A DNA stretch of 64,000 nucleotides from contig NC_073352.2 of the NCBI RefSeq assembly GCF_027580225.2, positions 29,816,001 to 29,880,000 of the forward strand. The letters are read 5' to 3'. This document shows positions 44,121 through 56,004 of the stretch, in pieces (the stretch's first letter is position 1; the number at the start of each line of letters is the position of its first letter). A program made the translations under genes and the position numbers. Under the pieces are notes generated by a model. The model did no database searches. It worked only from the letters and a program-made list of their open reading frames with translations, and was not told the DNA's origin. The DNA is from Misgurnus anguillicaudatus (Eukaryota; Chordata; Actinopteri; Cypriniformes; Cobitidae).

Positions 44121-45815
44121 CTGTATTTGCACCGCATTTCTGCATTTGGTTGAGTTTCGAGTATTTGCAGTGTCTGCATTAGGTTGCGTTGTAAGTATTT
44201 GCGGCACATTTCTGCATTCGGTTGCATTTCTAATATTTTCAGCGCATTTTCGCATTCGGTTGCATTTTTAGAGTATTTGCAGCACATTTCTGTATTCGGC
44301 TGAGTTTCGAGTATTTGCAATACATTTCTGCATTTGGTTGAGTTTCGAGTATTTGCAGTGTTTCTGCATTTGGTTGCGTTTCGAGTATTTGCAGCACATT
44401 TCTGCATTCGGTTGCGTTTCGAGTTTTTTCAACACATTTCTGCATTTGGATGAGTTTCGAGTATTTGCAGCATTTCTGCATTCGGTTGCGTTTCAAGTAT
44501 TTGCAGCATTTCTGCATTCAGTTGCATTTTAAGTATTTGCAGTGCATTTCTGCCTTCAGTTGTGTTTCGAGTATTCGCACCGTTTCAAGTATTTGCAGGG
44601 CATTTCTGCATTTGGTTGCGTTTCGAGTATTTGCAGCGTTTTTTTGGATTTGGTTGCGTTTCGAGTATTTGCTGTGTTTTTCTGCATTCGGTTGAGTTTC
44701 GAGTATTTGCAGCATTTCTGCATTCGTTTGCGTTTCAAGTATTTGCAGCATTTCTGCATTCAGTTGCATTTTAAGTATTTGCAGTGCATTTCTGCCTTCA
44801 GTTGTGTTTCGAGTAGTCGCACCGTTTCGAGTATTTGCAGGGCATTTCTGCATTTGGTTGCGTTTCGAGTATTTGCATCGTTTTTTTGCATTCGGTCGCG
44901 TTTCGAGTATTTGCAGCGTTTTTCTGCATTCGGTTGAGTTTCGAGAATTTGCAGCATATCTGCATTCGTTTGCGTTTCAAGTATTTGCAGCATTTCTGCA
45001 TTCAGTTGCATTTTAAGTATTTGCAGTGCATTTCTGCCTTCAGTTGCGTTTCGAGTATTTGCACTGTTTAGAGTATTTGCAGTGCATTTCTGCATTCGGT
45101 TGCATCTTAAGTATTTGCAGCACATTTCTGCATTCGGTTGCATATTAAGTATTTGCAGCACATTTCTGCATTCGGTTGCATATTAAGTATTTGCAGCGCA
45201 TTTCTGCATTCGGTTGTGTTTCGAGTATTTGCAGCACATATCTGCATTTGGTTGCATATTAAGTATTTGCAGTGCATTTCTGCATTCGGTTGCATCTTAA
45301 GTATTTGCAGCACATTTCTGCATTCGGTTGCATCTTAAGTATTTGCAGCGCATTTCTGCATTCGGTTGTGTTTCGAGTATTTGCAGCACATATCTGCATT
45401 TGGTTGCGTTTTTAAGTATTTGCAGTGCAAATCTGCATTTAGTTGCGTTTTGAGTATTTGCAGCACATTTCTGCAATCGGTTGCGTTTTGAGTATTTGCA
45501 CTGTTTAGAGTATTTGCAGTGAATTTCTGCATTCGGTTGCATCTTAAGTATTTGCAGCACATTTCTGCATTCGGTTGCATCTTAAGTATTTGCAGCGCAT
45601 TTCTGCATTCGGTTGTGTTTCGAGTATTTGCAGCACATATCTGCATTTGGTTGCGTTTTTAAGTATTTGCAGTGCAAATCTGCATTTAGTTGTGTTTTAA
45701 GTATTTGCAGAATTTCTGTATTTGGCTGTGTTGTGAGTATCAGCAGCACATTTGTGTTTTTTGTTGGGTTTTGAGTATTTGAAGTGCAATTCTGTATCTG
45801 TATTCGCAAACTGAT
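44121..45815. repeat. 36-38 bp minisatellite with higher-order structure
   Basis: About 45 units of consensus TTTCTGCATTCGGTTGCGTT / TCGAGTATTTGCAGCACA, with variants (TTTCGAG/TCTTAAG/TTTTAAG; GCACA/GCGCA/GTGCA/GCA). Units of 38 bp dominate the right half; 36-bp units occur in the left. A block containing GTTGCATTTTAAGTATTTGC, CCTTCAGTTG and the odd GT(A/T)TTCGCACCGTTT word recurs at 44521, 44763 and 45005: a 242-bp higher-order repeat. Several frames on both strands stay open for 70-133 codons because most units lack stops in all phases; this is not evidence of a protein. Confidence 0.95.
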
Positions 45816-45977
45816 TTTTTTATTTGCATGTGTTTTCTGAAAGGCTTTAAGCTCTGTTGGCCACCATCATTTTTACATATGAAAACATTATTTAGGATGT
45901 TTTTGGATGGTTTCCTCATGGGGACTATAGGCTGCTCGCCACACTCTCAGGTTTTACTTCAGAGTGAAAATATCTGA

Positions 45978-46036
45978 CACACACCCACACAGAGACACAC
46001 ACGCGCACACACACGCGCACACACACACGCACACAC

Positions 46037-46131
<95 letters not shown>
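45978..46131. repeat. (CA)n microsatellite with CGCACA interruptions
   Basis: About 150 bp of CA units; the left third carries regular CGCACACACA interruptions, the right two thirds are pure. Confidence 0.97.
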
Positions 46132-46135
<4 letters not shown>

Positions 46136-46139
46136 TGTG

Positions 46140-47107
46140 AGATCTGTCCTGCTGGGATAATCTAAGTGCTGTGTGATCATGTTTAACACCATCAGACAGG
46201 CTCATTTAATCAAAGCACAACACTTTACAAACCTTGACATGACAGAGATGTTAAAGCAGCTCCCCACAAGTCAAAATCTCACTAATGACATCTATCAATT
46301 ATTTCTCCAAGACCACAGTATTTACTCCACTAGATGATATTTCAAAAGATTTATCAACAATGTTTTAAATTGTGCTCAAGTGTGGCATGTCTGCAATTAA
46401 ATCTCAAGAGCAAAATCTCAAACATTTCTCATCTACTTTTATCTAAGACCAAATGATCTGAGCTACTCTATTCACATTCATTTTATAGGATCTGAATTGT
46501 ATGCTAACAACTCAATTTGTGCCCAATTTTATTTCTTTATAAAAGTTTAGGGGAAAGTTGATACAGTACTTGGATGAGACATTTCACACCACCACACAGG
46601 CAGTAAAACACTCATATGGGTTAAGTAATGACACAGAATAGAAAGTTTCAGACCTCACAGCGCAGAAGATGGAAATGTACGCAAGTTTGGACAGAGTAAA
46701 TAAAGACAAGTTTCATTTTTGGCAAAAACATTTTCTTTTCTCTCTCTCTGAGAAACCTGTCTAAGGATTCGCGGCGTCCAGTGATCAGCATACAGCAAAT
46801 GCCTCTTTAAAAGCTTCCAGGATCTGTCAGCAGCCTGTGTCATATTTCTCACAACTGTTGAGCTGAATTGTATTTTTTTAACAGGTGTAAAGCTCCCAGT
46901 AAATTTAGCAGTGGACAACCGAAGTGCAGCAGATCTGGTGAAAGCAACTGACCTCCAGAAATAATGTTTAACCAGCTGCAACATAAATGCGATCCTAATT
47001 TTTACACGCACATGCTGCATTACTGCACCACTGCATCAGCCGGGTATTAAGATAAATATAACACACCAACACCTTCATGACTGCTTATCTTAACATATCA
47101 ATACATG
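46140..47107. other. Intergenic, no recognised content
   Basis: A 121-codon minus-strand frame at 46655-47020 has no recognisable domain and no splice or promoter context. No element termini were seen. Confidence 0.45.
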
Positions 47108-47650
47108 CTCCATACATACCCTTTTCATCTCCGGCCTCCTGTAACTCTGTATGATGCATCCACCGCTAGCCTAGCTTAGCACAAAGAATGGAAGTAAATG
47201 GCTCCAGCTAGCATACTACTCCCAATAAGTGGCAAAATAACCCCAACATTTTCCTATTTATATGTTGTGTATAAGACACAGCCATCTTTTAACCGTATAC
47301 ATACTGGGAACTATATTCTCAAAAGGCAAAGAACTACTACGTGGGCGGAGTGATTTGCTCGCAGCACCTGAGAAGCCCCGTGGTGAGGAACAGAGCATTC
47401 GCCCAAGTGTTACGCTAATCACTCTGCCCAAGTAGCAGTGCTCCGTAGATGGCTGTGTCTCATATGACCTTGTTATTTGTACACGCTGTGACTAAAAATC
47501 ACAACATATAAATAGGAAAATGTTGGCGTTATTTTGAGCAGTATGCTAGCTGGAGCCATTTACTTCCAGTCTTTGTGCTAAGCTAGGCCAGCAGTGGGTG
47601 CGTCAGACAGAGTTACGGGACGCACAGAGATGAAAAAGATATGTATGGAC
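47108..47650. mobile_element. ~540-bp foldback element
   Basis: The left arm (TTTTCATCTCCGGCC, GTAACTCTGTATGATGCATC, AGCTTAGCACAAAGAATGGA, TGGCTCCAGCTAGCATACT, CATTTTCCTATTTATATGTT) pairs with the right arm at 47500-47640 (AACATATAAATAGGAAAATG, AGTATGCTAGCTGGAGCCA, TTGTGCTAAGCTAGGCC, CAGAGTTACGGGA, AGATGAAAAAG). It is non-coding; the ends are not exactly defined. Confidence 0.7.
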
Positions 47651-49623
47651 TTGTCCAACTTTGGGGGATACGGTGAATAATCTAAAATCCCAAAAAGTCG
47701 GCGCTCCGATCTGTGTGTGCGCTTGGCTAGAGCAGTGGAAAGCTAAAGTAGATATATGACACGTGTACAGTGAGTATGTCTGAATTACCTCCACTAGAGA
47801 GAGAGAGAGAGAGAAAGAGAAAGAGAGAAAGACTTACTACTACCATATGCGGTGGCTGTAGTCCAGGCGGAGTGTGTGAGGACTGATGTCTTTTTTCTGC
47901 AAGACATTTTCGTAAAGTGAGGATATTTTGGCTGGTCATGACTGTTCGGGTTAAGACTTGGATATATGGTTGAATTTAGGTTATGGTTGGGGGTAGGGAA
48001 CAAGATTAGGGTTTGCATTATCTCTATGAATGTCCCCACAAGGATAGTTGCACAAACATTGCAAACCTCTCTTCAGGATTATTTTTTTTTAACCATGTGT
48101 TTATTACAGACACATTTACAAGACACCCAGCCAGATCCGAGAGGAAACACAGAGAGACAGACTGAAGCCTGAAGCCAAGTGTTCCGAGGTCAGATGAAGG
48201 AGAGATGAGATCTGAGGGGGGGGGCTGAGGGAATCCAAAGTTTGGCATTAATCCACAAACCACATGAAACTGAGACTGTACTGCGGTGCTCACAAACTTA
48301 ACCATCATCCAGAGGAGACGCACAACAGACAACGGTTGCACACACACAAACACACACACACAAAAAGGACAAACAATCATATGCTGCATGTGACTCATTT
48401 TACGGTCAGTTTCTGTCCTCCAGGTCGGTTCATAAATCACCTCATGTTACTCCAGACCTGTACGTCTACCATGAACCCAAAATGAACTGTGCTGGTACCA
48501 CAGAGATGCTATCGTATTCATGCGCTATGATATTTACAAGGCGCTTTATTGTAGTCTGTGACATCTGTTTGAGCCACATGTCATGAAACTTCCAGAAAGA
48601 GGTGAGAAAACATCACAGTCTGCCTCTCTGAAGTCTCATCTTACACATTTAAGTAACTGAATAAACCTCAGATCATCTAAACAGAGGTTTCCTCAACTCC
48701 ATGTGTCATGTTTTATCAGAGGCCTCGTACATATTGCAGCTAAATTTGGTTGTCACTTCACATTTAAGGATTTAATCCAATTCTGTATACACACACACTT
48801 TACAAAAGTGACAGCCGCATTTTAATACCGAATTAACTAAAATGCAGGTAGTAATAACCGCATTTACAGAAACTCTGCTGTTGTACAGACCAAACTGAAC
48901 AACTAGTTGTGGATGACATCGATCTCTCTTCTGAAGAAATACATACCTAGACAGGGAACATGTAGGTATGAACATTGCTTAGGAGTTTTGCACAAAAAAC
49001 AGGAAATAAGTTACGGCACATAACAAACCAAATAAATCCAAATGCTTTACCGAAAAATACCAAAATACCGCGACAGGCACCTTTCTACTTTAATAGCCTA
49101 ACGTCAAAAATCTTCATGGGCCAAGGACAAAAATGGTTAGGTGGCACTATGGTACTGTACAGTTAAGCCCAAAAAGATGTGGACATGTCAACACTGCAAG
49201 ACAGCACTCTCTGAAGCAGCCTCATAAACGCATGCAATACAAAACAGGTATTTATTAGGTTTTATTAAAATCACAGAACACAGTGCTGTAATATTTTGTT
49301 AAAAAAAAGCTAAACAAATGACACAACAGAACGTTGCTATGGTAATCTTTGTGTCATCACTGCATTTTCGGAACAAACAAAATTTTCATTTAGGGAACAT
49401 ACTCCCGATTTTCACTTCCGAAACTTTGCAGTGCATAAAGCCAGGGATACACGGGATATGATTTTTGGCTGTCCCCGACAGAAAAATTACCAGTGTGAAA
49501 CAATTTTGGCGATTTCTGTGATCGTGGCTCTTTAACGGTGACCCTATGTCGTACAGTGAGAGAGATTTTCACGTTTTATCCTACGACATAAAACACACTA
49601 GAATTAATCTAACTCGTGACTTT
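47651..49623. other. Intergenic, no recognised gene
   Basis: A GA-rich patch lies at 47798-47832. Repeat-like words occur at 49436-49610 (CCAGGGATACACGGGATATG, TACGACATAAAACACAC) without definable ends. The 138-codon minus frame at 48024-48440 has no recognisable domain. Confidence 0.45.
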
Positions 49624-51352
49624 TTAACTCATTCCCCCAGCCATTTTTTTTTAATTGCGTGCCAGCATTTTTTGTAATTTTCAAAAAAGTTTTACAAAAA
49701 GCCTTCCAGGAAAATTTTCTTCTAAAAATATATAAACATACAAATGAAGAGTTTGGTTCCAAAACGCGATAAACTCCATTTTTGAAAAAAAATGAGTTAC
49801 TGCCAAAATCAGTATTATATCAGGTCAGTAGTTAAAAGTAAATTGTTAATTTTACGCAAAATCCAATATCCGGCGTGTTATTCTGTCATCTTTTCTGTCT
49901 TTTTCCCAAAATGCGATAAACGCCACGCCTCCTTTTTTACAGAATGCAATAAATCCATTCCTGAAATTACTTCCCACCAGTCACGCAATGTAAACAAACA
50001 ATGGCGGCGCGCTGAGTACACAGAGTCCTAGTTTTCCTCATCTACTTTGTACTTCGTGATCAACAAACAAAACAAAATAATACTTTAATTGCATTGATAA
50101 AACTGTGATGGTTTTCTGTGACGGGAAAGAAACGTAAGCCATCAACATCTAATAATTTCCGCAAGAGGCACTCGGGTGCTTGTTCTCCTGACAGCATCAA
50201 GCTTCTCATGCTAACACATTGACCCCAGAGGATCTTATGAAAACTTTACATTATTTTACTCAAAGTCAACGAAAATCGAGCAGGACCAAAACATTTTACA
50301 GCTGATCGCTGTGAAAAATGTAAAGAGACGACGTCAAGTATAACCGCTGCAATGACAGTGTTCTTAATATAACAAAGTAAGTGTTTTGGTTAATGCCATT
50401 AATGTTTATTTTTTAATCATTGTATACCACTAGTCAACTAAATAAATATAAATGGTAAAGATGAATGCACATTTATACATTGATTTAATAGATTTATAGC
50501 ATTTTGAAATAAAAAAAACTGTCATGGATTTATTGCATTTTGTGGAAAAAATAATTCGTTTTTATAATAAATCTTTGAAAATCAAGTTATGGATTTGAAT
50601 TCTTTATGTTTTTATAACCTAAAGATGCTATGTGAAAGTTTGTAACAGAAAATAGTGTTTTTCATCTTGTCACTTTCTTGGTATAGAAAACACGTTTTTA
50701 CCGAAATTTGTCAAAATGGATTTATTGCGTTTTGGAACCAAACTCTTCAAATATAGACAAGTTTCCAGGGCGGGCCGCCATTAACCTTTCACTCTGCCAA
50801 GCACTTCCGGTTAGCGAGTTTGTTTTCGCCACGAGTTGTTGCAACCACAAACAGCACAATATGTCCCGGAGCCGTGACGGCATCTAACACCATCCATAGT
50901 TTACTTTTTCTGCACGCTAACCAAAGACAGTAAAAGACGCTAACCGGACAGACCATCTGCTTTCAAACAATCAATAAACAAACAAACAAACAAAACAAGA
51001 AAAAAACATTTCATCCTATCTATATTTTTTTCTCCGCTTATAAACTCTTAAATATGGGTATTTTTCTTTGAAAATACACTTTTTTTTTTTAGCAAAAAAC
51101 TGAAATAATTGCATTTTTGTGAAGGAATTCCATTAGAGATCAGATTCAAAATGATTATCAAAACATACACAGAGTTTAAAATTAATTAAATAATGTTTTG
51201 GCTTCAGTTTTTCAATAAATTGTGTAAATGCAATCTAGTGGATAATCGCAGTATTACAGATTAACATAAAAATTCACCAGGAACTTCTTTTATTATGCAA
51301 ATGTCTTCTCTTAATTGACAACATAACTCTGCAATGGCGGGGAAAGAGTTAA
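49624..51352 (+). mobile_element. TTAACTCTTTCC family MITE with large insertions
   Basis: The left end TTAACTCATTCCCCCAGCC is at 49624; the right end GGCGGGGAAAGAGTTAA ends at 51352. The host body is interrupted at about 49746 by a 1-kb element and again at about 50763-50945 by GC-richer sequence, then resumes with CCATCTGCTTTCAAACAATC, TATAAACTCTTAAATATGGG and CATACACAGAGTTTAAAATT. Confidence 0.75.
49746..50749. mobile_element. ~1-kb element with GAAGAGTTTGGTTCCAAAAC inverted ends
   Basis: The left end GAAGAGTTTGGTTCCAAAAC and the right end GTTTTGGAACCAAACTCTTC are perfect 20-bp inverted repeats; the neighbouring GCGATAAAC and TTTATTGC pair less well. AAAT flanks both sides, compatible with a short target duplication. 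No transposase frame was recognised; the longest frame is 79 codons. Confidence 0.75.
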
Positions 51353-51532
51353 AGCTTTTACATTTCTTAACAAAAACAAATGCAACATGGGCACAATTCC
51401 CAACAAACATTCATCCACAGAGTATTTCCTTATCAGACAGGGAAAATGTTTTTAAATGTGTTTATAAAGTTTGAAAGTGCTGTCAGAAGCTAGATGATGA
51501 CGTTGATGACGAGTAGTTCAGTGTAGCCTACT

Positions 51533-51877
51533 GGGGTGTGCACACCAAAGCTTTTAAACGCGGCTGAAGGACGTTGAATGCCAGCATTCTTCAGTTGAGC
51601 GCTTTGGTTGCTGTGATACTTCTGCTTTGTTTATCAGTCGTTGTACGATCCGCCTGTTGGTTGTTGTGATATTTGTCCTGCCCCTCCTCCACTGTGATTG
51701 GATGGCTGTGTGAGAACTGACATTGACGAGCTGAGCTTTTCACCCAAAGTTGAATATTTTTCAACTCTTAGCGCTGGCTTTTAGCGCTGGCTTTTTTGAA
51801 AAACGCAGAGCTTCCATTGGAAACAACGGAAAACATACTTTTGCCGCGGGCGTAAAGGCTTTGGTGTGCACGCCCCC
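51533..51877. mobile_element. GGGGTGTGCACACCAAAGC inverted-repeat element
   Basis: Left GGGGTGTGCACACCAAAGC and right GCTTTGGTGTGCACGCCCCC are inverted, with internal TTAAACGC / GGCGTAAAG pairs. The ~345-bp body contains a duplicated TTAGCGCTGGCTTTT word. Confidence 0.65.
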
Positions 51878-52942
51878 TTAGACCTCAAAATTCATAAAAG
51901 TTGTGTCAATCTGTTAACATTAACAAAACAAGATAATATCATAAACTTTTGTTAAACAAAGAGATTATTTGATGATAATTTTTTCTATGGGAAAATTAAT
52001 GAGTTTTTCGTTCGAGGGAACCAGTGTCCCGCTAACCTCCGGGTTGGCCTACAAAAATACGTCATCCCTGCGGCACCCTATTTCCAAAATAAAATAAAAC
52101 ATGTATGGCTGAAATGTGTTCACATTATATTATGGTGCTATGGCCGATCTAAACAGATCTCAAAACTTGACATCTTACAGAACACCAAGAAGCCCATAAA
52201 GACAAAACTGGTAAAAACGTTTTGCGTGTCGACTGTTTTTGTGCTGAAGTTTTTAAGTTAAAGAGCAGCAATGATTCAAGAGTCAGAAACCACCGAATCC
52301 ATCAGTGTTTAACTTACTGGAACCTTCAGAAGAGGGTGAACGAGATGCCATACTGACATGTTTGGATATTAAAACATTACTTTTAAAACCAACCACCTCT
52401 CCAGTTTCATATATACATGGAGCATAATCAAAGAATAAATGACCTGTCAGATCTGAAGTGCCGAATATCAGGACATAAAGCCAGTGTTTATCATCTGTTT
52501 TAATTCCTGCTTATGGATGGATAATATTTGATCCTTTTGTTTATATTTATAAGAAGACACATCCTACAACTCAATATGGTTTTTAAGTGCACATTGTTTC
52601 AAAGCAGCGTGATAGAAAAACATTTTACTACAAATAACTTAGATTCCAGAAGGTTTAGAACAGTGATGCCACAGTTACTTTGAAAAAGTAATCTGATTAC
52701 TGATTACTCCTTTAAAAAGTAACTAAGTTACTTTACAGATTACTTGATTTTAAAAGTAACTAAGTTAGATTACAAGTTACTTTGTTAGTTACATTCCAGT
52801 AGCTGCCAACACCCCCACTGCCTCAACATTAAAAATGACAACCGGTTTCGCCAACACTCACTTTATTGGAAGTGCATTTTTAACAGTAACGTCAACAATG
52901 TATCTCCTGACATTTTAAGTTGAACTGTTGTGTTTTAAAAAA

Positions 52943-52946
<4 letters not shown>

Positions 52947-53005
<59 letters not shown>
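52947..53005. repeat. (AT)n microsatellite
   Basis: About 29 AT units, perfectly self-complementary. Confidence 0.95.
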
Positions 53006-53007
<2 letters not shown>

Positions 53008-53365
53008 GAAAATCTGAAAAATTAAAATCTCAGAGTTAATACTTAACTTATGTTTTTTAAAAACAGTTTTACAAAGAAAAAGTGTCTTACTCTAGGCATT
53101 ATATTTGTCTTTCATTTCATTATTCTATATCTATGAATATATGTATAAACATGCAGTCAGACATAATACTATTTAATAGAAATCAGATTATTAGCTATAG
53201 TTTGAAGTAGCTCTGTATCTCTTCTGTAGATGTACACTTTTCACATGCAAATCTTTGTCGTGTTTCTTCTCTAATGCGTTAGTACTGTTTTATAAGAGAG
53301 CGACTAATAAGTATAGGCTAAGATATCTGCGCTTTCATACTGAACTCATTGATTTTAAATACGCG

Positions 53366-53366
<1 letters not shown>

Positions 53367-53402
<36 letters not shown>
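53367..53402. repeat. (GA)n microsatellite
   Basis: About 17 GA units with one AAAG interruption. Confidence 0.9.
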
Positions 53403-53403
<1 letters not shown>

Positions 53404-53933
53404 CGCGGCTCGCAGACACGTGTGCCAGCGAGACAGGCACGTATAGTGAAAGTATACCCCACTACCTTTAACTCTACGTACTCCACGGGACACATGCGTC
53501 CTTTCCATATGGATCACGCATCAGCAGCGATTGGTCACGTTACTTTAAAAGGTGCATCCGAATCGATACGGAAGATGCTGTATCGATGCGCCTATCGACA
53601 GGCATCCATGACGATGTATCGTCGTATCGATATTTTGTACACAGCACTAATATTTATGAAGGTTTCACGAGTGAGGCCAATGACATTCATACTGCCAAAC
53701 ACCTAAATGCAAATGTGTTGCACGCAAAAGTCTTATAACAGTAGTTTTGGTTTATATTCTTACACTCTGTTGACGAACAATCAATCAAAAGAAAAGAATA
53801 GGGTATTTTAAGAGTTATATTTATGACCATTTGGTATACACAAAACATCAATCTTGTCTTAAACATGAGCCCTTCATATGAATATTGTGGTTAAACATGT
53901 GTCAGATGATAAACCTTCATCATTGTCAGGATG

Positions 53934-54395
53934 CAGTGGCGGCAGGTGACTTCTTTTTTCGAGGGCGCTCGATGCAAAGTTCGTCACAACATGTATGTAG
54001 CCCGTCGTGTGTGGTTCGTAATTTCAAAATTTGTGTTTGGCGTGTCGAGTAAACCTGTGTGCATCACGTGTCTTGTCAAAATAAGTGCCTGCTGCAGACG
54101 CATCTAAAGGGTTTATAATAAATGAGACGCTCGCGCTTGCCAGATACTCGCATAATCTCATGCGTAATCAGAGTTTACTGTAAGTGTCTTGCGAGTATTT
54201 GTGAACGTGAGCGTCTCTTTTATCATAAACGGTTTTGACGCGCATGCAGCAGGCACTTATTTTGACAAAAGACGTAATGCACATGGTTTACATGATGCAA
54301 CAAACACATATTTTGAAAACACAAGCAACACACGACACCCCGAACACTTATTTTGAATTAGCGCCCCTCGGATGAGCAGTCACGAGCCGCCACTG
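53934..54395. mobile_element. CAGTGGCGG hAT-like foldback MITE, copy 2
   Basis: The termini CAGTGGCGGCAGGTGAC and GAGCCGCCACTG are flanked by the perfect 8-bp duplication TCAGGATG (53926-53933 and 54396-54403). The body matches 20882-21353 in opposite orientation (AAAATAAGTGCCTGCTGCAG, GTTTATAATAAATGAGACGC). Confidence 0.88.
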
Positions 54396-54403
54396 TCAGG
54401 ATG

Positions 54404-55299
54404 TGTGTTTATTTCCCTCTTCAGAAGAACTTTCATTCATGCAGTGAAAACAATGTCAGATGGCCCGAATGCCATACAGATTGAATTTCTTTCCTCCTCT
54501 TAATGTTCATATCTCACAGACATCCACGTGTAATTGAGTGATTTATTTAGCCTGTAGTTTCTGTGGTAGACATATGGAGCAGCAGATGGACAGGAGAGGT
54601 GTTTGAGCTCCATCACCTGAAGTCCGGAGGTCCGTCACACATCACTGGAGCTGAATTCATTTATAAACCGAGCTCAGATTTCCTAAGTCTGCATTTTAAA
54701 GTCAACATTATTCTGGATTTTAATAAGACCACCAAACACTTTGAAGTGCTGCAAACTAAGTGCTCTTCCGCCATGCAATATAGTTCTCATTTTTATCTGC
54801 TTTAAAAATTGCCACGTTTTATTTTGTGCCACCATACTTACTCATGTAACAGTCTTTAAATAGGGAAATCATGGAAGTGTTTGGTGGCTTCTAAATTCAT
54901 CCCTGTTCGGATCCTAAGGAATGAATGGGGCTAGGCTAAATGCTAACACATTCAGGACGCGCTGTACAAAGATTAAGTGCATGCATTGAAAAAGATAGGT
55001 ATGTATTAATTTGTTTAAGTTGAGGTAAGAACACAGTAAAATAATGAACAACGATGGTGTTTTCCTTTAAACATGGGTACTTTTTGCAAAACTGGTTCAT
55101 CTTTGCTATACAATCTACAATCATTTAAGATTCAAAATATGAATATACGTACATACCTAATTTATTTTTACCAGTTGTCTTATTTGTATACATTTCGCAT
55201 TTGCAGAAAATACACCTCTCTTTAACAACAGCAATGAGACCATCTGAAGACTTTAGCGACTCAATATGCTTCAACAGAGATCTCAACAGTGTCTCGTGC
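54404..55299. other. Intergenic; weak fragment of the AGGAATAG family
   Basis: 54760-54950 carries degenerate words of the AGGAATAG foldback family (CCACGTTTTATTTTGTGCCA, AATGGGGCTAGGCTAAATGC). The 80-codon frame at 54563-54805 has no identifiable domain. Confidence 0.4.
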
Positions 55300-55392
55300 C
55301 ACCCAGACAGCAGACGACTCTGGGCCGGATCTGCACTGGATCGGCGCGGATCCGGTACGGGTCTGGCCCAGAGTAGTCTGCTGTCTGTGCAC
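55300..55392. repeat. GC-rich hairpin (CAGACAGCAGACGACTCTGG)
   Basis: CAGACAGCAGAC-ACTCTGGGCC pairs with GGCCCAGAGTAGTCTGCTGTCTG. An inner GGATC / GATCC palindrome forms the loop region. The whole is ~90 bp and looks like a very short MITE. Confidence 0.6.
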
Positions 55393-55619
55393 GTTTCCAC
55401 TGTACACAGCATTTGGACACGACTGTCAGAGTTCGCCCCCTAGTTGCAGTGGTGATAAAATTTCAGTTTAATCGTAAATCTGTGCCTGTCAAAGTCAATA
55501 TTTTAAAAAGAATAACGTATAAATATTAAATGAATAATTTATTAAAAAGGATTCAAGTGTTGCTGATAAAGTTAAACAAAAAAGGATTTACTGTATAATT
55601 TTTTCTTTCAGTCCACCTG

Positions 55620-56004
55620 ATGTATGCGCTGTACCGCAATTATCCACTAGATGGCTCTTACCCAATTTATGAAAAACTGAAGCAAAAAATTATTTACTAA
55701 TTTTAAACTCTGTGTATGTTTTAATAATCGTTCTGAATCTGATCTCTAATACAATTCCTTCACAAAAATGCAATTATTTCAGCTTTTTGCTAAAAAGAAA
55801 TGTATTTTTGAAGAAAATATTTAAGAGTTTTTGAGCAGAAAAAAAATAAAGATAGGATGATACGTTTTTTTTCCCCAGTTTTTTTTTCTTTATTGTTTGT
55901 TTATATATTTTTTAGAAGAAAATTTTCCTGTAAGCCATTTTGTAAAACTTTTGTGAAATCAGGCGGGCAACATTTCAAAAAAAGGCTGGCGGGGAGTGAA
56001 TTAA
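55620..56004 (-). mobile_element. TTAACTCTTTCC family MITE, truncated, minus orientation
   Basis: Reverse-order body words (TACCGCAATTATCCACTAGA, TTTTAAACTCTGTGTATG, CTGAATCTGATCTCTAATAC, GAAAATTTTCCTG-AAGCCAT) end with GCTGGCGGGGAGTGAATTAA. The end that should carry GAGATAACTTGTC is missing. Confidence 0.7.

Larger units (their letters stand above)
51878..53925. other. Intergenic with low-complexity patches, no recognised gene
   Basis: It holds a loose AAGTAACTAAGTTACTTT repeat at 52680-52800, the AT microsatellite at 52947-53005, a GA run at 53367-53402 and a CGATA-rich patch (GTATCGATGCGCCTATCGAC, 53575-53640) resembling transposon arms. No coding sequence was recognised. Confidence 0.45.

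Noticed and set aside
44051..45809. Many long open frames on both strands (up to 133 codons)
   Set aside because: They are by-products of the 36-38 bp repeat whose units mostly lack stops; protein repeats with a non-triplet period and both strands open are not credible genes.
44121..45815. Regular short repeats that could suggest a CRISPR array
   Set aside because: Units are directly adjacent with no unique spacers, and the genome is vertebrate.
45925..46205. Cysteine/valine repeat frames
   Set aside because: Translation of a CA/GT microsatellite.
46655..47020. 121-codon minus-strand frame
   Set aside because: No recognisable homology or splice sites; isolated in repeat-rich sequence.
54563..54805. 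80-codon frame starting MVDIWSSRW
   Set aside because: No homology recognised, and its end runs into a degenerate transposon fragment.
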